Origin: Atrichornis clamosus
Taxonomy: Eukaryota > Chordata > Aves > Passeriformes > Menuridae
Assembly (NCBI GenBank): GCA_013400975.1
Contig: WBMZ01010857.1
Coordinates: 1 to 64,000 of the forward strand
Length of the DNA stretch: 64,000 nt
Reading direction: 5' to 3'
Of the stretch, positions 1 to 13,700 are shown piece by piece. Each line of letters begins with the position of its first letter. Positions within the stretch are counted from its first letter, which is position 1. The translations under genes and the position numbers were made by a program. The notes beneath the pieces were generated by a model. It was not told where the DNA came from. It saw nothing but the letters and a program-made list of their open reading frames with translations, and ran no database searches.

Positions 1-1690
1 GTCTTTTAAACTAAGACATCAAGTCATTTTAAGTACCAATTTCTCTTGGGTTTATGTCTGCTTATAGTTTTTAAAGCAAAGCTTTTGGAAAACTTCCAGA
101 GAGAATGTAACCTGTGCATTTTTGCTTTGTTGAATAAACAAGTGAACTTATTTGGGGCTACAGATGACAAATTCAGATACAAGTTCCTACCAAAAAGGTA
201 TGGCCCAATAGCAATTCTCTAACACTTGGGCCAAAGACTCAACTCAGGTTCCTTTGCATGTTACATAATTGTGTTTTAATAATTTGGTTTAGATTTTATA
301 AAGCAGAGACAACTTAAAAGAAAACAGTGATGAAAATGTCTCTTCCAAGGGCTTCAGTAGGCTAGGGACCTACTGTTTGAAAAAAATGCCAGATTTGGAG
401 AAGAAACTGCTCCCTGATCCTAAGATTAACTCTTCCTTGCATTCAGGGAGAAGAGCAAGCAGGGACATTCCTCTCATTCCTCACCAAATATTTACAAGGG
501 CAAAGTTGTCTTCCTCAGATTTCTGGGTCAGGTAAACTGATGAAATATCATGGCTTACTTTTATGCTGGATTGTAACTTTATGGTTTACATGACTCTTGG
601 ACTACCTAGTACATGAACTTGGTTGTTTCAGCATTTAATCACAAAAGACACCATTAATTTGTCAGGTATGTACAACAATGACAACCCATATATTGCTGCT
701 GTTTTCTTTGCAGTCAGGAAATAGACAACAATTGCTTTTAAAGTGTAACAACTTGCCCTGAACTTTGCCAAAGAGGACTCCTTTATATGATCCTTCTCGT
801 CTATTAGATTCCTTCATATACAGTAACCATTAAAAGTTGTTCTAGTCTGAATGCAAACTTGATGAAATTGTTACAGAAAGCGGTGATGTTCAGCTTCCAC
901 TGGAAGGGGAAGACTGTAAAGCACGAGCAGCACCTAAGACCACGTAGGTTGAAGCTTATGGTAGTGTGACATGATATTGTGGCATTAACACTCAAACACA
1001 GCCGTAATTTGAACCTGCTTCTTGGCACTGTCATTGCCTCAGGCAGGAGAGCTGAAGCAGGTAGGAAACCAGCGCCTGCCTGCCAGATACCCCAAGTAAA
1101 CTACGATGTGATGTTGCAGAAGCTCGAGGTGGAATGGATTTTATAAAACTTCCTTTGGTTTAAGTCCCTGCAGGGTGTACCTAAAATACTATAGATCAGA
1201 TCAAAACTACCACCTTAGAGCCCTGGGGAAACCACCCGTTTTGGCTGATACAGGGGCCGTGAAGCACACCCGGCCAGCCCCACGCTGCACCTCATGCTCC
1301 AGCAAAGCCCTCGCCGGGACCTCTGTGTCTGTGTGCCAGTGGAAGAACGTGTGATGCTTCCAGGGGCCTTCCAGCTCCTCCGGCACTAGAGCACTTGGAG
1401 CAGCATAATTTCTCCTTGACACGCCGGGGATGTGATGCTACCTGCACCTTTCTGGTAGGCACAAAGCGTCTGTGTGGCTGCCTGCCCACTACTCCCTTTT
1501 CTCTCCGTGGCTGGAGCAGGGAAGGCACCCACCAGCCGGCCGGGCTTGTTCCGCAGGACACGCCGGCGGCTGCACGATAAGCCCAGCGATCTCGGGCCAG
1601 CCGTGGCACAGTACACGCCGTGACCCACTCAGTGCCGGGTGCCCAAGGGGGCCAATCGGGCTGTGGCTGGGTGGGTCTGGGGGTTCTGAG
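1..1690. other. Upstream flank, no gene recognised
   Basis: AT-rich sequence grading into moderately GC-rich sequence after about base 1040. Open frames here are short, lack family resemblance and have no convincing splice context. I see no repeat family I can name. It is probably intergenic DNA or distal promoter flank upstream of the CpG-rich block; a 3' end of a neighbouring gene cannot be excluded. Confidence 0.5.
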
Positions 1691-2130
1691 GCACTGCTTT
1701 ATGCCTGGGTTCCTCCCCACCGCCCCTCTCCGGCGGCGCGGGGCCGCCCCCAGCCCGCCCGTCCCCGCCCCGCCGGCGCGGGTGGCGCGGCCGCGCATTG
1801 TGCGGCAGCCGCTGCTCCGGGCGGAGTGCGGGGAGTGCCTGCGGCCCCTCCGCGGCCCCTCCGCGGCCCCAGCCCTCCCGAGCTGGGCCTTCGGCTCCTT
1901 CCCCCGGAGGGGCCGTCCAGGGTCGTGCGCGGTGAGTGGTGGTCGTGCGGTCCGGGGAACCGGGCGATCCCGCCGCTGTGTCTCAGGCCGGGGCTCTCCC
2001 CGGCCAAGTGGGCGAAGGGAGGGTAGGTCTTTGCCTGGTCCCCACCGCAGCGGACGCGGAGTGCGGTGCCTGGGGCTCGGGAAGCGGCTCCGAGGACCCT
2101 CCGGGCCGGAAGGCGACGGGAGGTCGGGGG
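1690..2130 (+). promoter_or_regulatory. PRR5: CpG-island promoter, probably the distal PRR5 promoter
   Basis: This is the only long block in the window dense in CpG and G+C. It contains GC boxes (GGCCGCCCC near 1743 and CCCCGCCCC near 1763), a CCGCGCATTGTGCGG stretch at 1791-1805 loosely resembling an NRF1 site, and a tandem 11-mer (GCGGCCCCTCC, two copies plus a partial) at 1841-1870. No TATA box is evident, which fits a CpG-island promoter with dispersed starts. A consensus splice donor lies inside it on the + strand. Linking it to PRR5 is inference: no other gene is visible between it and the first PRR5 coding exon 36.5 kb downstream. It could instead serve an unannotated noncoding RNA or a divergent minus-strand gene to the left. 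Confidence 0.6.
1800..1931 (+). other. PRR5: Putative noncoding first exon
   Basis: The 3' edge is set by GCGCG|GTGAGT, with the intron beginning at 1932; this is a near-perfect donor inside the CpG island. The 5' edge (transcription start) cannot be read from sequence, so 1800 is only a placeholder. The exon has no ATG in a frame joining the PRR5 frame, because an in-frame TAG (38529-38531) precedes the PRR5 start in the next exon; it would therefore be 5'UTR. Confidence 0.4.
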
Positions 2131-2479
2131 CTCCCGGCTTTGTTTATGGCTGTGAGGTGCGGTGAAACACAGCCCTGGCAGCCGTTCGGATGGTTCCTGG
2201 GAATGCTGGAGCTCGGGCTCGCAGGTTTTGCACTCTGCATAATTATTCAGTCAGTGTTTGTGCAGGTACTGCTCTTCTTTTCCAGTCTGGAATAACGATG
2301 TCAGGTAACTGGAATTGGCTGTAAATGTGATTCCTGTGGGCTGACTGCTGTAGGCTTTATTCACGCAAGTAAGACCTCCATGCATGAGTAAGATGTTTTT
2401 TGCAGAATGATTTTGCATGTTTCCACCCTGAAGTGCATAATCTCTGATAGCTCCTGCAGGAGATGGGCTTGTCCCTTTC

Positions 2480-2502
2480 AGTGTGTGTGTGTGTGTGTGC
2501 GC
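2480..2502. repeat. (TG)n microsatellite
   Basis: About ten TG units running into GCGCGC, a few hundred bases downstream of the CpG island. The alternating purine-pyrimidine tract is a likely length polymorphism and is potentially Z-forming. Confidence 0.9.
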
Positions 2503-5500
2503 GCCTTCGCTGTTAATTTTGGCAGCTCGTAAGTGATCGTTGCTAAAGGTCCGGTGTCTTTATGTTCTTCAAGAATATGTTAAGTTGGACGTGTGCCAGG
2601 GTTTTGATCTTGCAGAAGCAACAAGAGAGAATAGCCTTAGAAAAACGTTTGAGGAAATTATTTAGCTTTCCTAATGCTCATCATTTCCAGCTAGCGTACT
2701 TGTAAGCATCTCCTGGTAAATTACAGGAAACAATCAGATTTAGTGTTTACTGGTATGTTAAAGAATGATGAAAAGATAGGCCTAAAGCTAAATTTTGAAG
2801 CTTCATTTAAAAGAAATACTTTTCATTTCTTCCATCTCTCGCACCTGCTAGCTTTTAGGAAAAGACAACTATTAGGTAATGATTAGGCAGCTTTCTTACA
2901 ACTTTAATTAAAGGAATAATTCAGTATAGGCCAGCTATAGAATAATGAACCCACCTGTCATCTAGTGCATAGTTTGATGTAGGGCTGTGGTACTGCCTGG
3001 CAAAACTGTCCTTTGTCCGTAACTTCTACTGTAGCCAAAGCAGAGCTAAAACTTCGTTCTGGGAGTCAGGTGAATACAGTGCGTAAATGTGTTTCCTCTG
3101 TGGTAGACTAGTGATATGTGACTTACTATGAAACATGTATTGACAGGTCTTTCATATATATAATACACACCATTGATTGAGTGACTTAATGCTTCATCTT
3201 TCTGTTTCTCATTAATAATCTAATTAGGGGAAGACTCTGGAAGGAATATGGAATTAAGACACGTTCCCAGTGGAACGCAGTAAAAAAGACATTGCAGAGC
3301 AGACAGAGTGTAAGAGGAATTTCCAGAAGTACTTACTCATCACCCAACATAGAGCCAGATTTTGAACACTCCTAGGTTGTATTTAGGTTCCACAGTAAAC
3401 TACTAGATGTTCCGTCCTTTTCAGTTTTCAAACTTTTGTATCCAGAGTGCTTTGGAGGAACAGTGAGGGAAATGTATGTGCGTAAGCCAAATTCTCAGTC
3501 TTCAATGCTTGAGAAAATCAAGCCCTGAGCACTTAAAAAAATGTAATCCTTTGGTTGCAGTCATAACTCCTACCACTTCCATTCTGGAGGCACTTCCTTT
3601 TAATTTTTACAACAGAACGAATTGCAGCTGTAAAATCTAGCCACAATAAGGTGCATCGGTACAATTACTTTTATTTTTTTTTTAATGTAGAAACCATTGG
3701 GATTAATGAATAGCTCTGTAAATACACTTGATAAAGTGCAAGATCAGTAATCAAACTGTATGTGGCACTTAATCTCTGAACAAAAGCAATAAGTAATGGC
3801 TAAAAATAGTATTTCCTCTTTCAAAAATAGAGTTAGGTATTGCAATGGATATTAACAGCAGCAAGGTATATTGACCCAGAGCTGGAGGCTCAGATCATTC
3901 ATGCCCAATGACTTGGCCTTCTTCTTTATTTTCCTTTAAAGTATCATTCTTGTGTGTATGTTTGATAATAAATCACAAATACAAACCACAAAGCTGTTCT
4001 TTAAAGGGGAATTGGAGCTTTTTTGCTGGACCATAGAAGCACTGTAATTTCTAGAATGTATTCTGATCCCATGTACCTCAGCACAAACTGCTGAGCTGTG
4101 TTCAGGTTGTGCCTGGGTTTACATAAGTGGCTGGTCCCACACGTGGGTAACAGCATTTTTGCACCAGGGGAGAACTATCAGGTCTGTGTCTGATCATTTA
4201 GCACTGCATGAAGTGGTCCTATGTCACTGCTCAATAAATGCCTTCATAATAAAGTTAATGAAAAATATGCCTCTCCAATAGCCCTGTCACAGCCTCTCAA
4301 GGAACTGTTCAATTATGAGAGCTGGTTATTATCTGCCTACATCTGTGGCCCAGGACTCATTGACACTGAGCACAAAAAAGAGAAGAAAATGACAAATGCT
4401 TCTCCAACAGCACATCCTCTTGGAGGTGTTTACTTTCTGCCTGGTTTCTTAGGATAAGACTGGTGAGTTCGTGGTGTGGGTAAAACAGTGATTAATTAGC
4501 TTGTGCATATTTAGCCCTTGGAAGATGGAAAATACTGTATGGAGGTGATTTGAATTAAGTGCTCGTATTCCCTGCTATTAAAGAAATTGCTTGCCTGCTC
4601 TGCATCTCAAGTTGGAGTTGTAGGTGATTTTAAAGCATTATTTAAACTGTGGTTTAGGTTTGTTTAAGCAGAAGGGCGAGGGAAAGTCTTACATTAGGAA
4701 AAAATAGTAGGTAAAGGTTTTCTTGTTTAAGCCTTTTTTTTTTAGTAGCAACAAATCTGTGTATGTGGGAATGAGGAAAAGGGTGTTGAATGGAATCAAG
4801 TGAGGAGCTGTCGTGTAGGGTAAAATTCTGATATTGTTCTCTCATGCCACCCTGCAAATACATTTGCATTTAAAATTTCCAGGCGAACCAAGCCGTAGGA
4901 CCAGTGCAGAATGCTAAATGAAACCTGACAGCTAACTGAAAACGCTACACAGCAGTGCTGGGTATTCCTCTGCTCAGACAATTGAATTGAAGGTTGTTTC
5001 TTTTAATGATTATGGATCTGAAACTGACTGGTTCTGGAAACAAATGGGGTGTTAATTTTATTCTGAGCTATTTTCACTTGAAAGATGTTTACTTTCTGTC
5101 ACATTACCCTGGGACCGCTTGAAAACTCACAGAAACTATAAAGCCCAAATCCCTTTCTGTCCATCAGATAGCCACAGTATACTCATTTGTATCGCTCAGG
5201 CTGAAATTCAATCTGCTTGCGAGGCTGATAAGTGGTTTGGGGCACAGTTGTGATCCCAAAGATATTTGGTATCACCACAGAGGTACCTTTATGTTGCTTC
5301 TGCAAGCAAACAAAGCAGCAGCTCTTTTGGGGAATGTGGTGTACTCCTGTACAAGAGTAAAATGTGTTTCTGCTCGGGGTAATGTGATGCAGAAACCAGG
5401 ATGATGGCCTCTGAGGAAAGAATGTGAAAGACACAATGAAAGGTAGCAGAAGAGCTCTCTGGGGTTTACCTTTTCCTGTGTAAAACTTGGATGCCTGCAG

Positions 5501-7254
5501 TTATTAGCAATAAACGGTCCCTGTGCAGGCAGACCTCGGTGCAGAACAATCTGAGGAGACTGAGGATTGAAAAGGGAGAAGAAAATGAATGATAGGTTAA
5601 CTTGTGTTTTGGGTGTGAAAGAGTACCCACAGTCAAAGGGCTGGAACAAATCAAGGGCCGTGGCTTCTGGAGTGCAGCAGTAATACAAGACATCACAGTG
5701 GTCTGTGATATCCCAGCTATGAATGGAAGAATAACAGGTTTTACATGTGCAGTGTGTATGCATCTGGCTCCTTGGTGTAAATGTAGGGCACCTGCCCTTG
5801 GCAAGTTTCTGAGGGAAGGGAAAGAGCTGATTAGGTGAGCAAAGGGACTGATTTCTGAGGAATGATTAAAAATGCTTGATAAAGAGAGATTACCCAAGAA
5901 TCTTAAAACCCCACCGATTTCAGGTATGGGTATGAAAGAGAGATAACTGCTTAGCCTTTGCAACAGAGTGCGATTAGACTTAATGGACTGCAAAAGAGAA
6001 GGTAACTTGAACATCAAGAAAAGCTGCTTAGATTGAAGCTAAATAATTTTCCATGAAAAATGGTGGTAGCGTTGTTGGTTGGCATTGTGTAAAGCTCACA
6101 GAGAACTGGGGAAAATGTCCTGCAAGGCTGGTGGCTTGGAGTCACATCTTCCCTGGCTGAGCTGTGCCAGGGGATTAGGGTGGAGGTTTTGGAAACAAAA
6201 CCTTTTAGTCAGCCAGGTCAGCTTCTCTGCTGGGAGTCGGCTGCTCAGCCCTGCTCTGTGGTCTGCTGGAAGGGACAGTCATTCCCTGGTAGCTTGGATT
6301 TGTACGGATGAATTAATAGATCTTACTCCATCTTTAGCCTGTGATCCAGGAAATACACAAGCACTTAACTTGCTGGCAGCTGACATGCTGTTATTCTGTA
6401 AAACAAACACTGGAGCATCTTGAATTTAGTTCTGATCATGAGGTGAGGGAATAAGGGAGGAGGGAAGTGATGAAAGACACTCCTGTGGTGAGCACAGCAG
6501 GCTGGCTAAAAATATTGCTGGATTTGTGTTGACTGTGTTAATTTGTGTCCTTGGACCCATGTTGAATTCTTCTCTTAAGGAAAAGCTAAAAAGCAACAGG
6601 CTCGGGGTGTTTTCCTGCTTTATGTTCCAGCCATTATTGGCAAAAAAAAGAAAAAGGATAGTCTTGGACAGTAGTTGCCTCTTCCTTTACTGAGTCCCGT
6701 AATAGGCACAACTCTGTGCTCTTGCCAAAATGTGAAGAGCCACTTCAGAGGGTTGTGCAACTCTGGGTTTTATGGTATTACTGCACACTAGTGATACTGT
6801 TACGTTCCTCTCTTCAGATACAAGGTGGGTGGGTTCACAAAAAGTTTGATCAGACCACTGGGAAATACAATGTATGATAACAACCTTTGATGTTGTAACA
6901 GGCAATCTTTCTTTCACTAGCTTTCTTGTATCCCACAATAATCTAGAGTTTATATAAATTAGACATGCTCTTCTTGCAGAACATGTGGAGTTATAGGGGC
7001 TCCAAGATGGTATGTTGTTGCTAGACAGGGAGGAGTATGTTTATTCTGATTCATAGTGGCTGCTTTAAAAATTGGAGATTGTTCGTCTTCAGCATGAATG
7101 GTTTATTGGAGGGCAGGCAGGAAAAACATTGACAAGCATCTACAATGCTGACTTAAGGATGAGCCTCTTTTAATTAAGTGTAACTTGAGTCCCAAAATTT
7201 CCTCATCTGGTGACTTGGCACAAGGTTTTCATTTCCTGCAGTGTCCATTTGAAG

Positions 7255-7400
7255 TGGACATTTAGAAGAGAAGAAACTGAAACTTTGTAGTCTTGGTTGC
7301 AAAGGAAATAAAAAAGCTGAGAGAAGTTAAACGACTTCCAGAAAGTGCATTAACCCAGCTTGGATGTGCTTATTTGGCCCCTCCAAAAGCCAGTGCTACT
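7255..7400 (-). repeat. Ancient SINE relic resembling MIR/CORE-SINE
   Basis: The + strand reads through AAACTGAAAC, GAGAGAAGTTAAACGACTT and then AAAGCCAGTGCT, in the same order as the reverse complement of the MIR-type consensus (gaaactgag ... gagaggttaag ... gacttgccc ... aaagcc). Divergence is high, as expected for an amniote-age element. The match is by eye and could be coincidental in part. Confidence 0.35.
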
Positions 7401-10400
7401 GGTTTTCCTTTCACCTTTATACTAATTTTTCCTTCTGTAAAATATTCTGTTAAGGCTCTCTCCAGGAAAAATGGAGGGCCACTTCATTTCCTTTGATTAA
7501 CTACTTATATCCTGATCTAGAGAAATACCAGCAAACTGATTTGATCTGGTGATTATCAGTTATTCCAACAGGTAAATAAATTTTTCATCTAATTTTCCCT
7601 GTAAGAGAAATCTAGATACCCACTGTTGTCTGCATGGGTATGACTTGGGTTTTTAGTATCAATAAGTTTTTAAAATATGGGCCCTGAGAATTTCATACAG
7701 AGTCTCAGTGCACTCCTGATTCTTGCAGTGATCGGTCATGGTTTTGTTTGCTTGTTTTGCTGGGTTTTGTGGTGTTTTTGATTTTTTAAAAATGTATTTT
7801 CGTATTTGCTATGAAGGACTAGGCAAAGGCCACTGTCAGCAGGTTATCAGATTTAACAGATGATTGGTTTGGCTTAGCAAAACAAAGCCACTACTCCTAA
7901 ATAAAGTTCCTGGTATAAATTATCCTATCAGTGAATACTGAATCAGTTCAATTCACAGTGCCAGGAAAAAGACATTCTTGTGGTAATTCTGACATTCCTG
8001 AAGACAGAAAGTATTGGAATATTTGAGAGAGGCTTTGTTCTTATAAAATATCCAAGCCAGTTTTGTATAACTGAGAAGCAGCTTGGAAAGTTCAGATAAG
8101 AAGCCAGATCGTGGCCCAAATTAGTGAGATTTGCTTTCATGGATCAAATTTGGCGTTACAACATGCTTCCCAAATTAATTATGTAGTGTATAATTCCAGC
8201 ACGAGTCAATTTTCCGTTTTATTCTGCATGACTTTTGTTCATTTATCATTATGAAGCAATTTCCTAGAGATACTCAGGCTTAAGTGTGTGCTTGTATGAC
8301 TACCAGAATTGTCTGCAGTTACACAGGACAGAAAATATTAATCCAGGTTAAAAGGTAAAATTTTTCCATCTACAGTACTGTGTATGCCTTGTTACAGTCA
8401 CCATTTCTCAGTTTACCTGACTATTTGATTGGAAGAACGATCCTAGCCAGGAATAAGATGCAAGGCTTATACTTAGTTTATTGTACTCATGTACAGTAAA
8501 TTCTTTCTTTTGTTGTTTTTAGGGTCAAGTTTTTAACATTGGTAATACACTCCTGATATCATCTCTTTAAAATTTTTTTTCTGGGAAAAGAGTATGCAAA
8601 AAAAATTTTTAGCTGATTTAAATTCAATTAGCTTAATTTTTCTTTCATTAAGTTTTTAACGATGTTTAATGAGAGTTGCAATTGAACTGCAGAGCTGTTA
8701 TTTCCCTCTGAATAAATCGAGGTCTTTCCTGAATTCACATGAAGGTTTCTGGATCATTCACGTTTTAATCCTGGCCTTCATAATTATTTTGTAGCATATG
8801 GAAAGTCCTGTAGATGCTAATTCTGGTAGCCTTTGTCGTGCTTATTTAACAAACAGTTCCAGTCCTGCATTTTATCTGCCTTAGTATCTATTGTTTATTG
8901 GTGATTTTTTTTCTGCCTTTTAACTCCTGGGTTGAGGCACTAAGGCCACCCTGCCCTAGGCAGAGTATAAACACAAAGCAAAGTGCTGTCCCTGCCCTGC
9001 ACGTTAACATTTTCTTTTTATGGCTAAATGCAGGAGATTCCTCTTAACTGCAGACACGCAGTTGCCACTTCAGCAGCATTTAGAAAGTAAATCTCCAGCT
9101 TAGGGAAAAAAAAAATTAAAATTGAGCACCACTGTTGCTGAAAAAATTCTTATACTTGTTGGAAGATGCAAGAATTTAAGTTTGTAAAGACTACCTATCA
9201 TCTGCATGCTTAGGCAAAAATGTGATGCTCTTTTTTCTTCGCCTTGCTTTTCGTCTCATTCAAGCAAATGGGCTGATGAATGCTTGGGAGGAATGCACCC
9301 CTCCTATTATCCGTCTTGTTTGCTTGCCTTCTTTCAACAGTTTCTCAATTCAGTGTCAAACAACAGAAGAAAAACACTGCTTAAAAAAATGAGGATACTC
9401 TAATAGCTTCAAATCCTGTGAAGAAGGGTGTCCTACTTCCCCACAGATGATCTAACTAGAAAGGTTCCTTTCTTGTCCTAAAATTTGTGATGGCAAGAAG
9501 AATGATAAAAGCACACTGAAATTGCAAATCATCGCATTGCTGTGTGTGGAACACTGAACCCTTTGAAGACTTCAGCGTGGAGTGCCATTTTGAGGACAGC
9601 AGAGGTTCAGAGGCAGAACTTGGGGGTGTAACAGGGCAGTTAACTGAACCAGGCTTTTTTCTAAGCATTTCTTGGTTTTCCTTTGGTTTTCCATGCAGGT
9701 GTTTATATATACATAGATGTATATAGATAAACATGCAGACACCTGGTGTTTAACAGATTGATCATGATGAGTAGAGCCACTACTCTTAAAACAGCAGCCA
9801 CCACTCTGCAGGGTTAATGATTCCTGGAAAGACATATGGGGTATCTAGGTGACGTATTTCTTGTACTGACGTGGCTGGTGGAAAAAGCATATGGGGCTTG
9901 CCGTTCTTCTGAGCCAGGAGAAGGCATGTCAGCTAGACCCTGGATGGCCTCTGTGCAGTGATCCCATCAGCTGCTGGGAAGGTTGGATGTGACTTTAAAC
10001 TCTGGGACATACCTTTGGATGCTCCTTGCTTCATGCTGTTGTAGGGAATGCTGCATAGTCATGAAGACCGGTGGAATAGATGCCAAATCTTTTGGGATTC
10101 CTTCTCTCTCCATCTGAGCTTTGAAAAACCTGGCAAGGTATATCTGGTAGAGCCCTGAAGAGCTCAGAATGGCTTTTTTTTCCACAAGCCCTACTGAGCA
10201 ATATTTACACAGCTTGGGGCAGTGGTTTGATCTTTGGATATGACCCAGCTCTTTTTGGGATCCCATGTAAACTCTGGAGGCGGGTTGTGGTTTGAGATGG
10301 CCACAGTGATGAGGACACCTCTTGGAGGGGCATGAGGGAGCTTAGGTAGTCATTGCTACTGCTTTGACTGGCCCTAGAGCTCTGTGCATGCATTCAGGGA

Positions 10401-10713
10401 TCCCTGATATAAGCAAATAAAAGCTTTTTGCTTTGGTTCTCCCCTCTACTGATTTTTTTTTTTTTAAAACTCCTGCATCTGCTGTGTTGCAGAGTCTCCT
10501 GTCTGCCTCTACAAATGAGACAGCAGTGGAGCAGATTCATTAAGCTGATAAAGAAGAGCAAAAAATAGTGGATTTAGTGGCATTTGAAGACAGTTCAGAC
10601 CTCTGAGCAGCACAGCATGGTGTGCTGGAATAAAGTGCTAGAAAATGGTGCCCTTGGTCAGTATGTGCAAAGTCAGCGGGAATATTTGAAACTGTTTAAG
10701 AGAGACTTGCTTT

Positions 10714-10733
10714 GATTATTATTATTATTATTA
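10714..10733. repeat. (ATT)n microsatellite
   Basis: Six consecutive ATT units between TTTG and ACCTTG; a simple repeat with no coding role. Confidence 0.9.
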
Positions 10734-13700
10734 CCTTGTTTTACCGACTACAGCAAAGCCCCTATCTTCCTACCTTGGGAACCAAAACCTTTAACGTGTG
10801 AGTACTGCAGATCCCTCTCAGACCAACACTTAGTTAAGTTTTTAATTTATGATGGTTTTGGCTTACTGAGAGGAAGTTAAATGGATTGTGGCGCTTTGGT
10901 GGTGACAGGAGGTGTCTGGGAATGGTGACTTCGGTGCCGATGCCAACAGATCTCAGTGCTCACGTCTTACTTTGTAGCTTCTGAGTTGGGGTGTGATGAG
11001 CTGGGGCTTGCACTGTCCTGTTACAGACTTGGGTGAATTCTGGAAGGGTGCTTGGGTAAGAAGTCAGTGAGTGCAGAGAAGTCGATTGATTCCTGTGCAT
11101 TTAGAATAGCCAAAGGTGTCATTTACTTAGCATTGAGCTTTTAGGTACAGCAGCACTATATGCCCTCTTCTGTGGAGCTTTTCCATGCTGACAGTGCTAT
11201 CTCATGCTGCAGCTGAATCCTGCACCATTGACAGCTATGTCTTGTGCGCTGTCCTGCTTCCCATCCCTCCTCCTTTCCCACCCTCTCTGATTACTTTTCA
11301 GTTTCTTCTATATAAGAACTGTAAATTTCTACAGTAAACCTATTACTCTCTGGGGTTATGTTTATCTGTTGCCCATTTTAATGAATGGCACTGTGCAACA
11401 GGCTAAAAGATAAAACCATGTGAATTAGGATACTAGGTCATATTGGAGGCTTTTACTTTCTACTAAGTGTAAGAGCGAATATTGTAAGCCTGAAGATATA
11501 CAAGGGAAATATTTACTATGTCCTTTATGCATGGAATAATTTAGGGGAGCCTGCAGCTTGGTCAGCCGTGCTGTACCGCACTTAAGTGAAATGCAGTGCA
11601 TCTCTCTGGCACATCAGTAGAAAGAAGATGGACACTGGCACAGCACAGATGGATGAAGCTGTGACCTTGTGCCTTGTCCCAGAAAGGTTGTGCAGTGTGA
11701 GTCAGTGGGAGCAGGGAACAAGGACAAAACAGATTCCCAAGAAAACCTGTGTCTTCTGAAGTCACCCTGAAACTAAAACAGTTTAAAACTCACCAATTCC
11801 ACCTACCTATGTGGAGGGCAGAAATGTGGTCTTTGTTTCAGTTAATTCTGGTTCAACCACCAAAATGCCTTTGTATTTGGGCCTAGAGCCAGTCTGGCTA
11901 ATGCAGTCTTAAGGGAATACCAAGCCTGGAGAATCCTCTGGTTCCACAGAGAATATTTATGTTCAAAGAGAAACAAGAAGGGCTTCTTATCCCTGACTCT
12001 GGTGTGTTTGCTGGCTGCCTTCTGCAGTCTCCTGTTTGCTGTGCTCTCATGGCTCCCTGGCAGTGTCTCTGCTGTCACATTTCATTGTATGTTTTCTATG
12101 ATCACAAAGGCATCTGTCTTAGTATGTCATTTTCCAGGTGATTCCACGTTCTCTTCCAGACTCTGTCAGCCTCCGTTTTCTGAGCTTTTGCCCAAGGTGG
12201 AAGTCATATTTGGTAAAATGAGGAACAAATACGTATGAGGGATTACCCAAGTTTTCAAGGCTTGAAGATTACTATGAAGGGAAATTAAGTGCACTTACAC
12301 CCTTCTTTATTTCTGTTGGATTTTATTTAATATCAAGCCAGATCCAGCCAAGTCTGTGAGTTTCTGTGACTGTAGTAAGACAGGCAGGGCAAGAGGGGCT
12401 CTTGCATTTTTTTCTTTAGCAAGACTTGAAGACATCTGGTCAAATCCCACCACTTTAGAAAGGCAGCAGATTAAATCAGCTCTTGAAGGCCTGCCTATTG
12501 ACTGCTCCATCCCTGAAGAACATGCACTTGGAGGGCTGTGGGAGGGAGCATTCCCTTGGCTTTGATTTTGTCTTTTACTTCTGAGAGCTCCTTTTTTTTG
12601 TCTGTTTTGGTTTTCTTTTTCATTTCCTTAAGCATCACTGTCATGCCAGAAATATAACTTTTTAGAAAGACTGTCTTTCTTCTCCTGCCCTTTAATTAGC
12701 AGACAAGAGCTACCAAACATCATCCCATGAATATTTCTGCAAAACCAGGATATTTCTGGTATTTCTGTGTATATGAAGTAAACAAATGGAAGGAAAAACC
12801 AGGATTTTCTAGAAGTCATACAGTATTGATAGTAGTCTTCCAGATTCTTCCAAGGCTTCAGAATTACTTTTGAGGCAGGGAACTAATTTTTTAATTACCT
12901 TTAGGTAAAGTGCTGCTGAGGAGCCAAAAAAGCTGTGTTGACCCTGTGTGGGGAATGTAGCACCAAGGATATGACCCATCTTTTCTTGGGAACCATGGCC
13001 TTATCATCATTTCAGTGACATCTTTGGTATTGAGTGAGATTCTGACTCAGTGTGGCATAAGTGGAGTTTACCAGCCTCTTGTGGCATCTTGTAATGCCTT
13101 TTTCTCCCTCATCTTTTAAAAATGAAGAGAAATAGGAATTTTGGGGTTTTGAGTCATCTGGCTTGCTGCTGTGAGATTGGGTGGAAACGCTCTCACTGTT
13201 CTTTAGTTACCCATGAATGATTGTGCCTAGAATGCATCCCTGGAGAACACGTGCTTCTCTTTTTGCTTATGCTTAATTATCTTTTTTATGCCGCCTTCCC
13301 ACAGCACCTACATCAGTCAGATTTTGGTCTGTGAGTCTGTGACTGAGGTTACACAGTTAGAGAATAATGCAAAAAAAACCCCAACAAATAAGAATTCAAA
13401 GTCTTTCAATACAACTACTTTTATGCTATTTTCTAAGTGCTTAGGAGCCTGCTCAATAAAGCTTGGGGGAAAAAAATTGCCTGACTTGCAGTTAATTTTT
13501 ATTGAGGTGTGGTTGTCCTTGAAATTCGGAGAGAGTTTTCCCTGAATTAAAAGTCTAAGAAATGATGCTTAGGCTTGTGCAGGCTCTTTCAGGGTTGGGG
13601 TTAATTTTTTGGGATTTTCCCCTCTTCGCTTTCTTTGCCTGGACCCTTGGCAGCTTTCCAGCATTGTTCTCTGACCTGCTGGGAAGGAGTGGAGGAACTG

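Noticed and set aside
1292..2026. Long open frames on both strands over the CpG-rich block
   Set aside because: High GC depletes stop codons. The translations are Pro/Arg/Gly/Ala-rich without domains, and a splice donor interrupts the + strand ones.
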